The notes under the pieces: model-generated
Seen by the model: only the letters and a program-made list of their open reading frames with translations
Databases searched by the model: none
What the model was told of the DNA's origin: nothing
Translations under genes and position numbers: made by a program
Shown here: positions 32,501 through 43,429 of the stretch, in pieces
How the letters are laid out: each line of letters opens with the position of its first letter
Numbering within the stretch: position 1 is the first letter of the stretch
Assembly (NCBI GenBank): GCA_025765615.1
Contig: JAIVFJ010000018.1
Coordinates: forward strand, 310,001 to 374,000
Direction of reading: 5' to 3'
Source of the DNA: Zopfochytrium polystomum
Lineage: Eukaryota > Chytridiomycota > Chytridiomycetes > Chytridiales > Chytridiaceae
DNA length: 64,000 nt

Positions 32501-33086
32501 GAGGTTCTCGAAGGACCATACGCACAGAGAGTGAAGCGGCGGAGTAATCGTGGCGGGGAGTCCACCAATGCCAATTGGAGGAGATGGAGGGCGAGTTGGC
32601 AGCAGCAACCCCCGCAGCAATGGCCGGAGTTGCAATTATGGACGGGCTGGGTGGGTGGGCAGAAGGCCGTGCTGCCGATGCTAACTGACTGACTGGGCCC
32701 GAGTAGTTGTGCGGGTAGGAGGGAACTGATACATGTAACATTACATGTACGTAGTATGCTGCTCCCCTGTCTGGGCACTCGCTCTCGCTCTCGCTCTCGC
32801 TGGCTGGCTGCTCCTCCTCCGGACTGGACAAGTCAGGAAAAGGGATTTTGCTGCTGAAAAAGAGGACAACGACAACGACAACAACGAGGAGGAGGAGGAG
32901 GAGGAGGGGAAAAGCTCGCGCCGCCGTCGCCGCCAGCCGCCGCCAGCCGACGCCCGCCGCCATCGCCGCCATCGCACACAGCAGCAGCATACTACTACTA
33001 CTACTACTCAACCGCACACGCGCGCGCGCGAGGAGGGGCGAGCAGAGCGTGCGTCCACCCCCCTTCCATCACGCCCCACTCACACG
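29561..33086. other. Region without a supportable gene
   Basis: It contains T-rich tracts (29845-29872, 31585-31619 and 32128-32150), an AT-rich stretch near 29935-30020 and moderate-GC sequence with open frames on both strands at 30438-30893. Neither frame has a recognisable motif. A TATA-like ATAAAAAGG lies near 31310. From 32440 on the sequence is the promoter/leader of the plus-strand gene starting at 33087. Confidence 0.5.
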
Positions 33087-36000
33087 ATGGACTTTCTCAG
33101 TCTGCTCGCCAACGCAGCCGCCGGCGAGGATCAGCAGCAGCAGCAACAGCAGCAACAGCAGAGCGGTACAGACGCCACCACCACCGCCGCCGAGGCCGGA
33201 TCGCACTACCCTTCGCCAGCCACGATCGCCGCCGCGGCTCCGCCGCCCCTGACCGAGCCCGGCAGCAGCGCAGCCACCCTTTACGCCCATCCCCACCAGC
33301 TCTCGCAGCAGCAGCAGCAGCAGTCGTCGATCGCGGACACATCATCATCGTCTTCAACGTCATCATCATCATCATCATCCGAAGCGGTGGTCAGTTTCGA
33401 CGACTCGGGGTCGTTACACGCCGCGCCCATCGACTCTGCCTCCGACGCACCGCCTGTCCCTGCGTTCGATTTTGGATTGTTGCTTCAATCCACGAACGCG
33501 CCGACTTCCACCGCGTCGGCTTCGTCGTCCTCCTCATCGTCATCGTCGGTTGAGTTTGCAGTGACCAACAAATCTGCAGCGCCCGGCGAGTGGCTCGGCG
33601 CCCCGTCCGAACTCTCCGAAGCTGCTGCTCCTTCTGTTCACAAAGCTGAGGACAATGAGGACGCCGCCGCCGAACCCCGCGGAAACTCGTCCGTCGTTGT
33701 GGACCTTTCCAACCAGGTCATGGATGAAGAGGACGAGTACGAGCCCCAAGGAGCAGTGGCTGCTCCAGCCAATACGCAATCGCCTCTCCGTTTCCAAGAC
33801 GGCACCGCTCAGGGACAAGCGTCCCCGGCTGGTGGTGTTGTTGGTGGTGGTGGTGGGCAGGCATCCTGGCGTCCCGGACAGCCGCTCCCGCTCCCTCCAC
33901 AACAGCAGCAGCAGCGTCCACCGCAGCCCTTCGTTGCCGCTCCACAGGTTGCAAATCTCACACAGGCGCCCGCAGCCCCAGCCCCGTCATACAATGGACC
34001 TATCGAGTCGAGGATGATGGCTATTCTGAACGCGACACCCCCAGATCAGCAGGAGGTTGTGCAAGGATTGTACCAGCAGCTCATTGTGAGTTTCTTTCTC
34101 TCGGACCTGCGCGACTCTGCTCCATTGGTTTGACCTTGGGTTTCTCTTTACACAGTCTCAACGGCTTCCAATCGAAGAGTTCACGGCTCGCGTAAAACAA
34201 ATCATCCGAAACTCGCGCGTCCCTCCCCAACAACAACCGCTTTCGACCAGCTCCGCCCCATTAACACAGCCGCCCGCACAACCACCACCAGCACTGGGGC
34301 CAGATATGCAGAACCCTGCTGTGCCTACGGGGGCGCCAGGCATTCCCATGCCCATGGCCCAGACCGTGCCGTCCGTCGCTCCCTTCCCACCTATAAATTC
34401 GGTTCCAACTGTCCCAACACCACCAGCCGCGAAGGCGGCTGTGAAGCGGGGGGCGGATGGTGCACCGATGTGAGATTATTAGCGTATCTTTGGCCTATTT
34501 TGGTTTCGTGTACTGGCGAGATAATCCTTTCTTTCCCTTTGATCGACTTTCTTCTACTTTCCACTTGGGCCTCGCAGAAAAAGAGTGACGAAAAAGGCCC
34601 GAATGGACTCGACGGGTCCCATCCCCCCTGCATTCACTCCGCACATGCCACCGCCGATGACGCCTGCCCTACCAATGGGACCGCCGCAGCCTCCCTTCCC
34701 TCCGCACATGCAATACTCCGGATTTGCACAGCAACCCCCGCCCGACGGCCAAATCATCCCTCCGCCACCGCTTCCCATGCAGCAGCAGCCTCCAATGAGC
34801 CTACCGCTGCAGTTGCCTGGCCCCAGCATGCCCCCTCCGCCACAGCCACTGCAACCGGCCCCAGCTGGTGCGGAATTGAGATTTTTGTTGACCCAGCCTC
34901 CTCTTTTCCTTTTTCACGAACTCCAACTCTTTCTCTTTTTTACTTATTTCCTTGAACCTGGGCGGAACGGATTCGTGCAGGCAAAGCAGCCGAGTCTGGA
35001 AGTGGGACTATGGACACAACCAGCGTGATGGATGTTACCAGCTACGGCGGTGTTGACTTGAGGGTAAATTGAAAATTTCCTCTTGGTTCTTTGCCTCTTT
35101 GCACCATTCTCCTCCGGACCCAGAAGTTCGTGGCACTCTTGAGTGGTGTAATTGGTTGACAAAACGTCACCTCCCTGTCCATCCCCTCAGGAAGAAGAGG
35201 ACTTTCTCGGCTCTCTCATTTTGGCCTCGCTGCCGGCGGCGAATCCAACGGGTATCGACCGGTCCAAGTTGCAAAATTTGGTTGACACGGGGCTTTTACG
35301 GAAGAAGGCCGAGAATATCGGTGAGTGATTGCTTTGGGTTTACCATTGGTTTTCGTTATCCTCACTCGCTGCCGCGTCCGACCCCATCAACTTCCGTCAA
35401 CCCTCCGGGAAAAAAAAAAAAAAAAAAAAAACTTCCGCACCTTAGCAACGGACGCCGGGCTCAAAGAAGTGGAGGACGATTTCATAGCCTACGTCGCGCT
35501 CGCGGTCCACCAACGGCTCCGCACGGTCCTCCAGCGCATGATCGACGCCGCAAAACACCGCGTGGGTATCCTTCACGACCGGTTCATCACGGACGAAGCG
35601 AACCGGCTCGCCCTCGCTCTCGAGAACGCCGGCGGCGGCGGGGGCTGGGGCAACGAAAGCGGAGAAGACGGAGACGGCGACGACGACGAAGCTCCCGCAC
35701 CGCCGCCGCCCGCCTCGCCGACATTCGTCGCCACGACGCTGTCGGTCCGCGTCACGTCGGACGTCAAGCCGCGCCTCGAGGACCTCGAGCGCGACGACCG
35801 CGCCGCCGAGGACGCGTGCAGAGCGGCCGTCTACCCGCACGGCGGCGGCAAGACAAAGGCCGAGATCGCGCGCGAGACCGAGGCCGCGGACGCCGCGCAG
35901 GCCGCCATCGCCGCGGGGCTCGCCGTCGGCGGTGGCGGGCCCGGTGGCCCGGGCGGCGGCGGCGGCGGGTTTGGGTTTGGGTTCGGTGCGGACGGCGGCG

Positions 36001-36617
36001 GCGGCGGCTTTGGCGAGACGCGCGGGCGCAAAAAGAAGGGCGGCGCGGCCGACATGTTGAGCGAGGGCGCGCGGGTCAAGAACACAAACTTTGAGGCGCT
36101 GAAGCAGGCCGGCGGGGCTAAAGCGCTCAAGAGCTGGATGCTGCCAAAGGGCCTTGTCATGGTCGGCGCCACGGCTGGAGGTGTTGGAGGAGGGGTTGTG
36201 GGAGGCGGCGGTGCTCGTCCTGCTGGTGGTGCTGCTGGTGCTGCTGCTGCGGGGGCTGGTGGTGCCGCTGGTGGCGGTGTCGCGGCGGCGGCGGCCGGAG
36301 AGGGCGCTGGTCTCGGGGCTGCCGCTGCTGCGGGTGATGGCGCAGACGACCCCATGGCGGTCGACCCAACGGGCGCGGTCTCTGGGAAAAGGAAGAAGGG
36401 GAAGAAGGCGGCTTTTGGCGGAGTTGGCGGCGGCGTCGTGCCGCGCAGCGTCGGCGAGTTTCTGGATGAGGAGGGCAAGCGGGTCAGGATTGGGCGCGAA
36501 ATGTCGACCCAGGAGATGAGCCGCGTGACGCTACGAGACGCCCTGTTCAGCTTGGAAAACGACCGGCGAATGGCCAAAAGCGCTTTCTACTTCAAATGGT
36601 TGGGGAAATTGAGGTGA
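33087..36617 (+). CDS. TAF4: TFIID subunit TAF4, six exons
   Basis: Exons 33087-34085, 34156-34469, 34578-34867, 34981-35063, 35191-35320 and 35446-36617 join in phase to 995 aa. Residues 1-330 are Gln/Ser/Pro-rich. Residues about 310-355 (MMAILNATPPDQQEVVQGLY, then SQRLPIEEFTARVKQI) are a folded N-terminal segment. A proline-rich linker follows. The conserved TAF4 C-terminal domain starts near residue 550 (SYGGVDLR|EEEDFLGSLI). It continues through the histone-fold part (SKLQNLVDTGLLRKKAENIA, DDFIAYVALAVHQRLRTVLQ), a Gly/Ala-rich insertion, and ends with MSRVTLRDALFSLENDRRMA. TAF4 pairs with TAF12 in TFIID and contacts activators through the Gln-rich part. The fourth intron splits exactly before EEED. 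It converges on SKP1 with under 200 bp between stops. Confidence 0.93.
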
Positions 36618-36810
36618 TGAAAGCGATGAAAAGGATAAGGTCGGTGGAGGGCAGAGATTTCGGAATAATCTTCCCCCGCTTTGGAACGGCAAAGGCGTGG
36701 GGCTACTTTTTTTTTTTTTTTTTAAGAGGAGGGTGTCGAAATACTACTAAGGCTGCTTTCTTTTTTTTTATTTGGGTTTCCTCTTGTTTGCTCAACTTCG
36801 GCACGACTGC

Positions 36811-37852
36811 TTAGCGGTCCTCGCACCACTCGTTCTCCTTGCGAATTTGCTGAAAAGGAAGGCGGACAAGAAAAAAAGAGTAAAATTGGTGTCAGGAACA
36901 GCAGGACAAATCATCAAGGAAGTAATATGGTCCTCAAGGAAGCCCCGCACATACCTCCTCCTCCTCAGGAGTGAAGTCGTTGACAATGTTGAAAGTCTTT
37001 CGGATCTCCTCAACCGTCTTGCCCTTGATCATGTTTGCAACCGTCTTGCACCCTGAATAAAGCGTGTGAACAAAACTACATGTCGGGCAATACACGTGAA
37101 GCAGGAGAAAAAAAATGTTCAGCCAATTACCCAAGTCAAGCAGATTCTTCATGTCCAGATAGTTTGCGGCAAGAATCAGCTCAAAGAGCGTGCCCTGGTC
37201 GACGTTCATAAAGAGGCGATCCGCGTCTTCAATGTCGTCGGACGACTTTGGCTTGGAGTCCTCCTCCGGAGCTGGGGGTGGGTCGTCCTTGTGCGCGGTG
37301 GCGTACTCGATGACTTTTTTGGTTTGTGGAGATGCGTAGGGATGGCGACGGTAAGCAGTTGGGTTTTTTGAGGTGGGGGGAGTGGGCGGCGTTTGTTTGG
37401 CGTGACAGGTGGGACGGTTGAAGGATTTGTAGAGGCTGGAACGGTCGAGGAGAATCGATCCACCCTCGAGGGTGCAATAGGAAAACAGGGCTCGCTCGCT
37501 CGCGCAACTCTGGAGGGGGGTGGAGTGGCTGCTTGGAACCACGATGGGCGATCCAGAGAGTGTGCCGGATGACTCGCGTCTTCTCACGCCACGCCATCGC
37601 CAAAAACCCAAACGAAACCCGCCGCCAATAATGGAACAAGTAATAAATGAGGGGGCTACAAGAGTGAGACACGGGCGCGGGGGTTGGATGGACACCTTTT
37701 TGGAGGATCGGGCCTGATACGTTGGGGAGGGGAATGGGCTGGTCGTCTGCATCGCCAACGTCCTCGAGCATGTTCTTGATGAGGATCGATTGCATGGCGA
37801 TCTCCTTGGCGACGACGAACTCCTGACCGTCGCTGCTTGTTAGCTTGACCAT
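36811..37852 (-). CDS. SKP1: Skp1, SCF ubiquitin ligase adaptor, four exons
   Basis: Exons 37696-37852, 37131-37313, 36955-37052 and 36811-36849 give 158 aa, the usual Skp1 length. The sequence runs [91 protein letters not shown] and ends with the diagnostic NEWCEDR. It has the BTB/POZ-like N-terminal fold and the C-terminal helices that bind F-box proteins. The first intron (about 380 bp) is longer than the others and holds a TTTTTT acceptor region. It links cullin-Rbx1 to F-box substrate receptors. Confidence 0.96.
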
Positions 37853-38278
37853 ATTTGCTGTGGCTGCGGGCGCTGGGGGATGGAGATCGAGATGGGAGGC
37901 TTGGAGGGTGGGCTGCTTGTTCGTTGGCAGTCGATCAGGCGGGCGGGTGTGGAGTGCCTTGCGAGTCCGAGTACTCGAAGAGCTGGGAGGGTGTCGATGA
38001 GGGGGGAGCGAGGATGTGGTTGGGTGCGCGTGAGCGAGCGAGCGGTAAGTGAGAGAGTAAGTGAGTGAATTGCACCAATTTCCTGGGGTGGATTTCTTTT
38101 ATGGCCCTTTCGCAAAAGTGCGAAAAGGACTTTGCGAACGGTCGGTCTGTCTGTCTAACTCTGTCTCTCTCTCTCTCTCCCTATCTCTCACTCTCTCACT
38201 CTCTGTTCTCCTGTTCCCCTTGTTCCTTGTTCAGTCTGGCACAGTCATCAAAAAGGTCAGTACGAATACACTGCCAGA

Positions 38279-39550
38279 TTAAAGAACGGCGCATCCCCCG
38301 CCGCTCTTCTTCTTCCCAGACGATCCCTTACCCGTCCCCGCACCACCCGCCGCCGCCGCCGCCGCCGCCAGCGCGTCGCGGCTCCCTCCCTTCGCCCCTG
38401 CCCCCGCCCCGTCCTTGCCGCCGCCCCCTGACCCCCCCGCCCCTCCCGCCCTTCCGTGCGCTTTCCGCATCTCGCGTATCAACTCGTGGAACGACTCGAG
38501 CACGTTCTGGTTTTCCTAATAACCGAACCAAATTAAAGGCCGCGCGCGGAGAGACACGGAGAGAGTGAGAGAAAAAAAAAAAAAAAAGAAAGAATTTCGG
38601 GGTTACCTTTGCAGAGGTCGCAAAGAGCGGAACTTTGAGCGACTTGGCGTACGCTTGCACCGCCTTCATGTCAACCTCGTGCTGCTCTGGCGGGAGATCC
38701 TGCGAAACACGGGGAAAAAATGCTAAGTGAACGATTCGTTGCAAGCGCAAAAACAACACAACAGCGGCAACAAAGAGAGAGAGAGAAAAAAAAAAGGAAA
38801 AAAAAACTCACGCTCTTGTTGGCGCAAATCACGATTGGCACGCGCTTGGTGTCCTTGACCCGAACGATCCGTTCCCGGATCTCCTTCATCTCCTCAAATG
38901 TGCCCTTTTCGTTCACGGCGAACACGAGCAAGAACCCCTGGCCCGATGTCAGGTGCTGGTCTCGAAGCGCGGTGTAGTCATGCTTGTCGGGTTGCAGGGG
39001 CACTAATTAAAAAAAGGACGAACCTAAGGCAAGGATGGAACAAGGGATATTCACCTGGCCCGCAGTGTCGGTTATGTTGCAGGTTGAGGTTATATTGTCG
39101 ACCAGTATGTTTTTGCGATAGGTTTCCTCTGTGTGTTGGATCGCGAAAAAGAAATGGCTAAGACTCAGGATCACTTCGGTTTGAGAACAAAAAAAAACGC
39201 TCCCACAAGCCGCACTGTACGTCCAGATCAGGCCAAAAAGTAGTAAAAGTTGAAACACCAACACGGGGGAACGACACAAAACCCGGGTGGAAATAGCCCG
39301 CAACGCACCAATGGTCGGATCATAGTCTTCCGTGAACTCGTCCTTCAAGAAGCGCACGGTCAAACACGATTTGCCGACACCGCCAGAGCCCACGACAATC
39401 TGTCCGGGTCAAGAGCTTTAGTTCAAACCGGAAGCAAGAAGGGAGGGGTGGGGGTTGTGTGTGGGACGTGGGTGGTAAAGCCTGTTCTTTTTGCGAGATA
39501 CGAACGAAGTCCAGCTCCTCCGTCAGGGAGGTGCCCGAGTCGACCAGCAT
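38279..39550 (-). CDS. Ras-family GTPase, Rsr1/Rap-like, six exons
   Basis: Exons 39506-39550, 39309-39399, 39055-39128, 38812-38982, 38607-38699 and 38279-38515 give 236 aa in phase. G-box motifs: [15 protein letters not shown] (G1), YDPTIEETYRK (effector loop), DTAGQ (G3), CANKSD (G4, split by an intron) and ATSAK (G5). After G3 the sequence is [11 protein letters not shown] where Ras has EEYSAMRDQYM. A Gly/Ala/Lys-rich hypervariable tail of about 60 aa ends in the CAAX box CAVL, whose Leu predicts geranylgeranylation. GSGG in the P-loop and CAAX-Leu favour the Rsr1/Rap branch, which acts in polarity. The Gln of G3 is Ras-like rather than the Rap Thr. The first exon is short (15 codons) and its donor GTTCGT is non-optimal, so the N-terminus is the least certain part. 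Confidence 0.9.
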
Positions 39551-39770
39551 GTTCAAGGTTTCCACCAAACGGAAAATTTTTTTTGTGTTGGGTGTTTTTT
39601 TTCCATTTTTTCGCGTTCGAAATGTTTCTATTCGTGGGTGGTTCCTTCGTGGCTCGACGAAAAACAATAGAGAAAAGAGAGAAATATATATATAAAAACA
39701 TGAATGTAAAGAATTTAAGGAAAACACAGCCGAGGGCCTGATATTGGGACCCTGTTCTGTGCGTTCTTGA
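39551..39770. other. Upstream flank of the Ras-like gene
   Basis: Contains poly-T/poly-A patches and a TATATATATA element at 39684-39693 (minus-strand promoter side). No gene seen. Confidence 0.4.
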
Positions 39771-40473
39771 TCGTGGCACCACTTTTGTTTTCTCAGTGCC
39801 CACCTTCACCACTTAACCACCCAATTTTTCAACCTCCCATCCCTGTCTCTGTTGCTGGTTTTGCCCTTTTCAACAACACCAACACCCTCTCCAGCACCTT
39901 TGAGGATCTCCAGCTTCAGGCCAACCTCCTCGTTTAGAACCATTCACATAACAACATCAAGTCTAACACCAAGAAAACTTCATCTTCTCTGTCAAAACCC
40001 TGCAATCAGCAGCAACCACCATCAACTGGGGCACTACAGTCCTTCCCATTCACCCTACAAACACGACCTTTTGACACCTAGGCAACAACTTCACAGCAGA
40101 TAGTACAAGCTCAGCAGCACAACAGCAAATCCTTGTGACAACCACCAATTTTCTTGATCTCATCAAACACAAAAAAATGGATGACAAAATTGCTTCTTAC
40201 CTCATCTGTAACGTCCTCCTCCCAAGTATCTGCTTTTTGTGGAAAACCGCCATTCTTCCTTGTACTTTCCTCAACAACCTCACCACACTCTGTCACAAAA
40301 CTTTCAAAAAACTGGCCGGCTACTGTACCACTTTTCCCGATGCTCTAGTCCATCACCCCATGACTCATAATCTTCCTGACTTTTACAACAAATACTGCTC
40401 TGACATGATTGTTGACCTCAACTCTCGCTTGAACTCCCCTTCCCTAATAGAACCGCCACTTGTTAGCGATTAG
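39770..40473 (+). pseudogene. LINE-type reverse transcriptase remnant
   Basis: The plus frame with several stops reads, in order: NTLSSTFEDLQLQANLLV, HNNIKSNTKKTS, a gap, HLGNNFTADSTSSAAQQQ, KKMDDKIASYLICNVLLPSI, FLNNLTTLCHKTFKKLAGYC, LVHHPMTHNLPDFYNKYC and LNSRLNSPSL. This order (post-catalytic palm, N..KT motif, HLGxxF, then thumb-like helices and the HHP..NLP segment) is typical of non-LTR retrotransposon RT. Where YADD is expected, upstream of NTLSST, the sequence reads FNN. It is a truncated, dead copy; neither an endonuclease nor a full 3' end is identified. Confidence 0.6.
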
Positions 40474-42148
40474 AATCATTATCTTTGTGACAAAGAAAGA
40501 GATATTCGGCTCCTTGGTTTCAAATGGGTCTATGTAGCCTTGGAGACCCCCTCTTGTTATGTGTGTACATAATCATTTAAATGCTTCTTATCTTTTCTTC
40601 CTTGTCAGTTTTGCCTTGTCATTAATTTTTCATTTTTCCTTCCTTTCTTTCAACTTCCTTTCTTCTTTCATTCTTTTTCTCGTTTTCCTAATGTCCCTCT
40701 CCGTACAAATAGCTGCCCTTGGAGAAGCAGCCTCATTAATCCCTCTACATATAAACAACCCAACCAATAAATGCCATTTCAAAAGAATTAGATTTGTATC
40801 ACTACTATTAGCACCCACACCAAACCTTTCTTTCCCCTCTTTTTGAAGGAACCCTGACCGGAACTCTCCAACAAGCTGTTGCAGGTTTGATAAGAATTCA
40901 TACAAGCTACGCTCACTGTGAGAAACACTCAGGGAGAACCTCTGACTGCCATGATGCACTGCAATGTGGCAGCAAGATAGAACTCTGACACGGATGGAGG
41001 CAAGAAACGACACTGAAATTGCAAGGCGACGACTGGTGTGAGATATAACGCTGATGTCGCTTACGACATTGATCTTAGATAGAACTCCAACAGAGGGAAG
41101 ATAGAGCGTTGATACCGCTTAGCGAGAACAGGACACCGCAATATACCATTGTCATACTTTGACGTAAGGAGATAGAACACTGATGACTTAGTGTTGACAG
41201 TGTAGGATGGAGGTTGGTTATGATTGAGTGTTCCTCATTTGTGGATTCCCCAGTGGGAGTGTAATACGAATGTGTAAGTCTGATAATCAGGCCTATGCTG
41301 TAGATCCCCCTCCACTAGACGCTAGCCATATTCGATTGAAGATTTCTTACCCTCTGTCGTCATTTGCACTCCACTTCCCGGGGCCCCTCCACAAGTTTCC
41401 TGGGTCTGTGTTGTGACACTGATGACGAACAAGCAGACAAGCTGCCATCATCTGTACCCACAGCTTCTGACCCAACCTCTTTACCAATCCTCTCACAGCA
41501 GATCCTCCCAGCCACCACCTTTATCTCAAACACCCCTGTCTTGGGCCAACTTTGACGACAACTGCGCCCCTCACAGGTCTACCCCCCGAATTTCTTTTTG
41601 ACAATCAACCTTGTATCAATTTTTCCTCCCTCCTTCGTGGCTTCATCCTTCAATCCTTTCATTAACTCCTTCTTGACGTCCATTGCGCAACACTATGGAG
41701 ATTTAAGGTCCATCAAGCTGCTGACAAGAGCTCCAAGCCCGGCCGATCCCCTCCACCAAATTCCCAGGCTCACTCCTGCTGCCTGGCCTCTCACCCACCG
41801 TCTTCTCCAATAGTCAACCCTTCCCTTCCCCCCACTCCATCATCCCATGGAACTCACAGCAGCCCTTCACAACCCTCTCAACCGTACAGAATCACTTGTA
41901 GTCGCTGGCACTCAAGGACACTTACCCAGACAACTGCTTGTATGCACCAAGGCTTCTCCCAGATGGATTAACCACTACCTCAGTCACATAAAACTTGTTG
42001 CAAACATCATCTGTCTTCACCACGCAATAGAACTTCCTTCCGAACAAGGTGCACAAGCCACTCATCACTCATCGCCAGCTGAGCCCCTGCCCCCTGACAT
42101 TCATTGAACCCACTCTTGCCTTGCGCAATTCTGACATGGGCAGTAACC
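40474..42148. other. Lower-GC repeat-island DNA, no gene recognised
   Basis: Many short frames and no recognisable domains. Pro/Ser/His-rich readings at 41340-42107 on the plus strand are interrupted by stops and may be further transposon debris. It lies between the RT remnant and the LTR. Confidence 0.45.
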
Positions 42149-42165
42149 TGTTATAAATCACCCTC

Positions 42166-42230
42166 TGGGAACCTCTGGAACCTTCTAGAACATTCCTTCA
42201 TGGAACCTTGTGGAACCTTCTGGAACCTTC
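42166..42230 (+). promoter_or_regulatory. Heat-shock-element-like array in LTR copy B
   Basis: About 65 bp of GAA/TTC modules in 5-bp register: TGGAACCTTC, TAGAACATTC, CTTCA, TGGAACCTTG, TGGAACCTTC, TGGAACCTTC. It lies about 110 bp upstream of the TATA box at 42341, as in copy A. Confidence 0.65.
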
Positions 42231-42340
42231 TTTGCTTTCCTGACTTGTCTTGTTGTCATTGGTATCATTGGTACCATTGCATTACTAATTGCTCTTTCTG
42301 GAACTTTCTTTGAGTCTTGACAAGGAAGACTCTCAAAAGG

Positions 42341-42348
42341 TATAAAAG
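42341..42348 (+). promoter_or_regulatory. TATA box of LTR copy B
   Basis: TATAAAAG in the same position relative to the array and LTR end as in copy A. It is conserved although nearby bases differ. Confidence 0.7.
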
Positions 42349-42456
42349 GAGGATGGGGGACGTGTCTCATCTCTCAAGTGAATTATTGTTTCCAATACAA
42401 TCACCACTCCTCTCAGTTCCTTGTCTGCCTTGTCCTGTCCTGCCCTGTTCCTGGCA

Positions 42457-43429
42457 TAGCCCAATGACTTACCCCTACACTCTGACTGTATTCACTACTG
42501 TTCCCTTCCCTTACTTGGACCTCCCTTAGACTTACTCCTCTAATTTCCCACGTTTGTTCCCTTCTCCTCTCATCGTTCGTTCGTTTTATGTTCGGTGGAG
42601 ACGCTTGACGACGCTGTAAGTCTTTAGCACATGGGGTGGGTTTGCTGAGGTGACACCTGGACATAGTCTATTACAGTTCACTGTTGATGGCTCTTTCTCT
42701 TCCTGCGAGTCCTTTTGGGGCCAGAACAAATTTAAAAAAAAAGCTTCCCATACCCAGCTGCGCACACTTTGAAGCATCCGCCCTCGCCGCCCTTTGCCTG
42801 TGAACCAGCATGAAACCCACCCACACACACCCGCACACCGCACACACCCAATTGAAACGGCAGAGACTATGAAGCAGCGGAGATAGAGCGAACAGCCGCA
42901 GACGTTCAAAACTGCGATCCACTTACATTCAATTGCGAGGTCTACTTGAATCCAAGCAATCGATCACGAATAAGTTAGATGAGATTCTGCCCTGCCTGGT
43001 ATTTTTCGCTCTTGTTCGGACACGGGGAGGATTCAAACATGCAACAAGTTGGGAGCGAAAAGGGTACGAAGCTTACCGTCTGAATTTGACTTTCACGTTT
43101 AGCTAAGAGATGGAGATTGGGTGCAGTTCGTGGGCATTAATCCATCTCAACTGTCATACTAACTGTGCTTGAAAGAGTAGGCCTGTTTTCTGACAATCAA
43201 AGCGCCAGTCGTTGCAATGTCGCGATGGCGAGTGCTGTAGTTTTCATTTTTGTTGGAGTCTTCTGATCGGCTCGGCTGTTGGATGCGAAGCTTCTCCGGT
43301 GTTGCTTTTATTTTTATTTTTATTTTTTTGATACTATCTCCCAGTCCAACACAACCCCATCCCAAAGAGAACACCGACCTATTTACCATCGTTTCAACAG
43401 ACGATGACCGAAAGAAGGGCCTTTAAACA
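42457..43429. other. Spacer between LTR and HRD3 3' end
   Basis: No gene seen. Minus-strand readings at 42586-42922 have no recognisable motif. A (TTTTTA)-type tract near 43305-43327 lies downstream of the HRD3 stop. Confidence 0.45.

Larger units (their letters stand above)
42149..42456 (+). mobile_element. Solo LTR, copy B (308 bp)
   Basis: Begins TGTTATAAATCACC and ends CTGTTCCTGGCA. Flanking pentamers TAACC (42144-42148) and TAGCC (42457-42461) match at 4 of 5 positions. It has the same orientation and layout as 18994-19346, including the GAA/TTC array, the TATTGT..AATACAATCA segment and the CTTGTCTGCCTTGTCCTGTC tail. It lacks one 45-bp block of the array present in copy A. No internal region is adjacent, so it is a solo LTR. 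Confidence 0.82.

Noticed and set aside
35442..36577. Long minus-strand frames opposite TAF4 exon 6
   Set aside because: They are shadows of GC-rich coding DNA. TAF4 motifs are on the plus strand.
40135..40473. Independent small host gene of 112 aa
   Set aside because: Its content and the segments before it match the thumb region of LINE reverse transcriptases in order, so it is part of a dead element.
18994..42456. The two LTRs as the ends of a single 23-kb element
   Set aside because: TAF4, SKP1, the Ras-like gene and other host sequence lie between them, and each LTR has its own near-duplicated flank.
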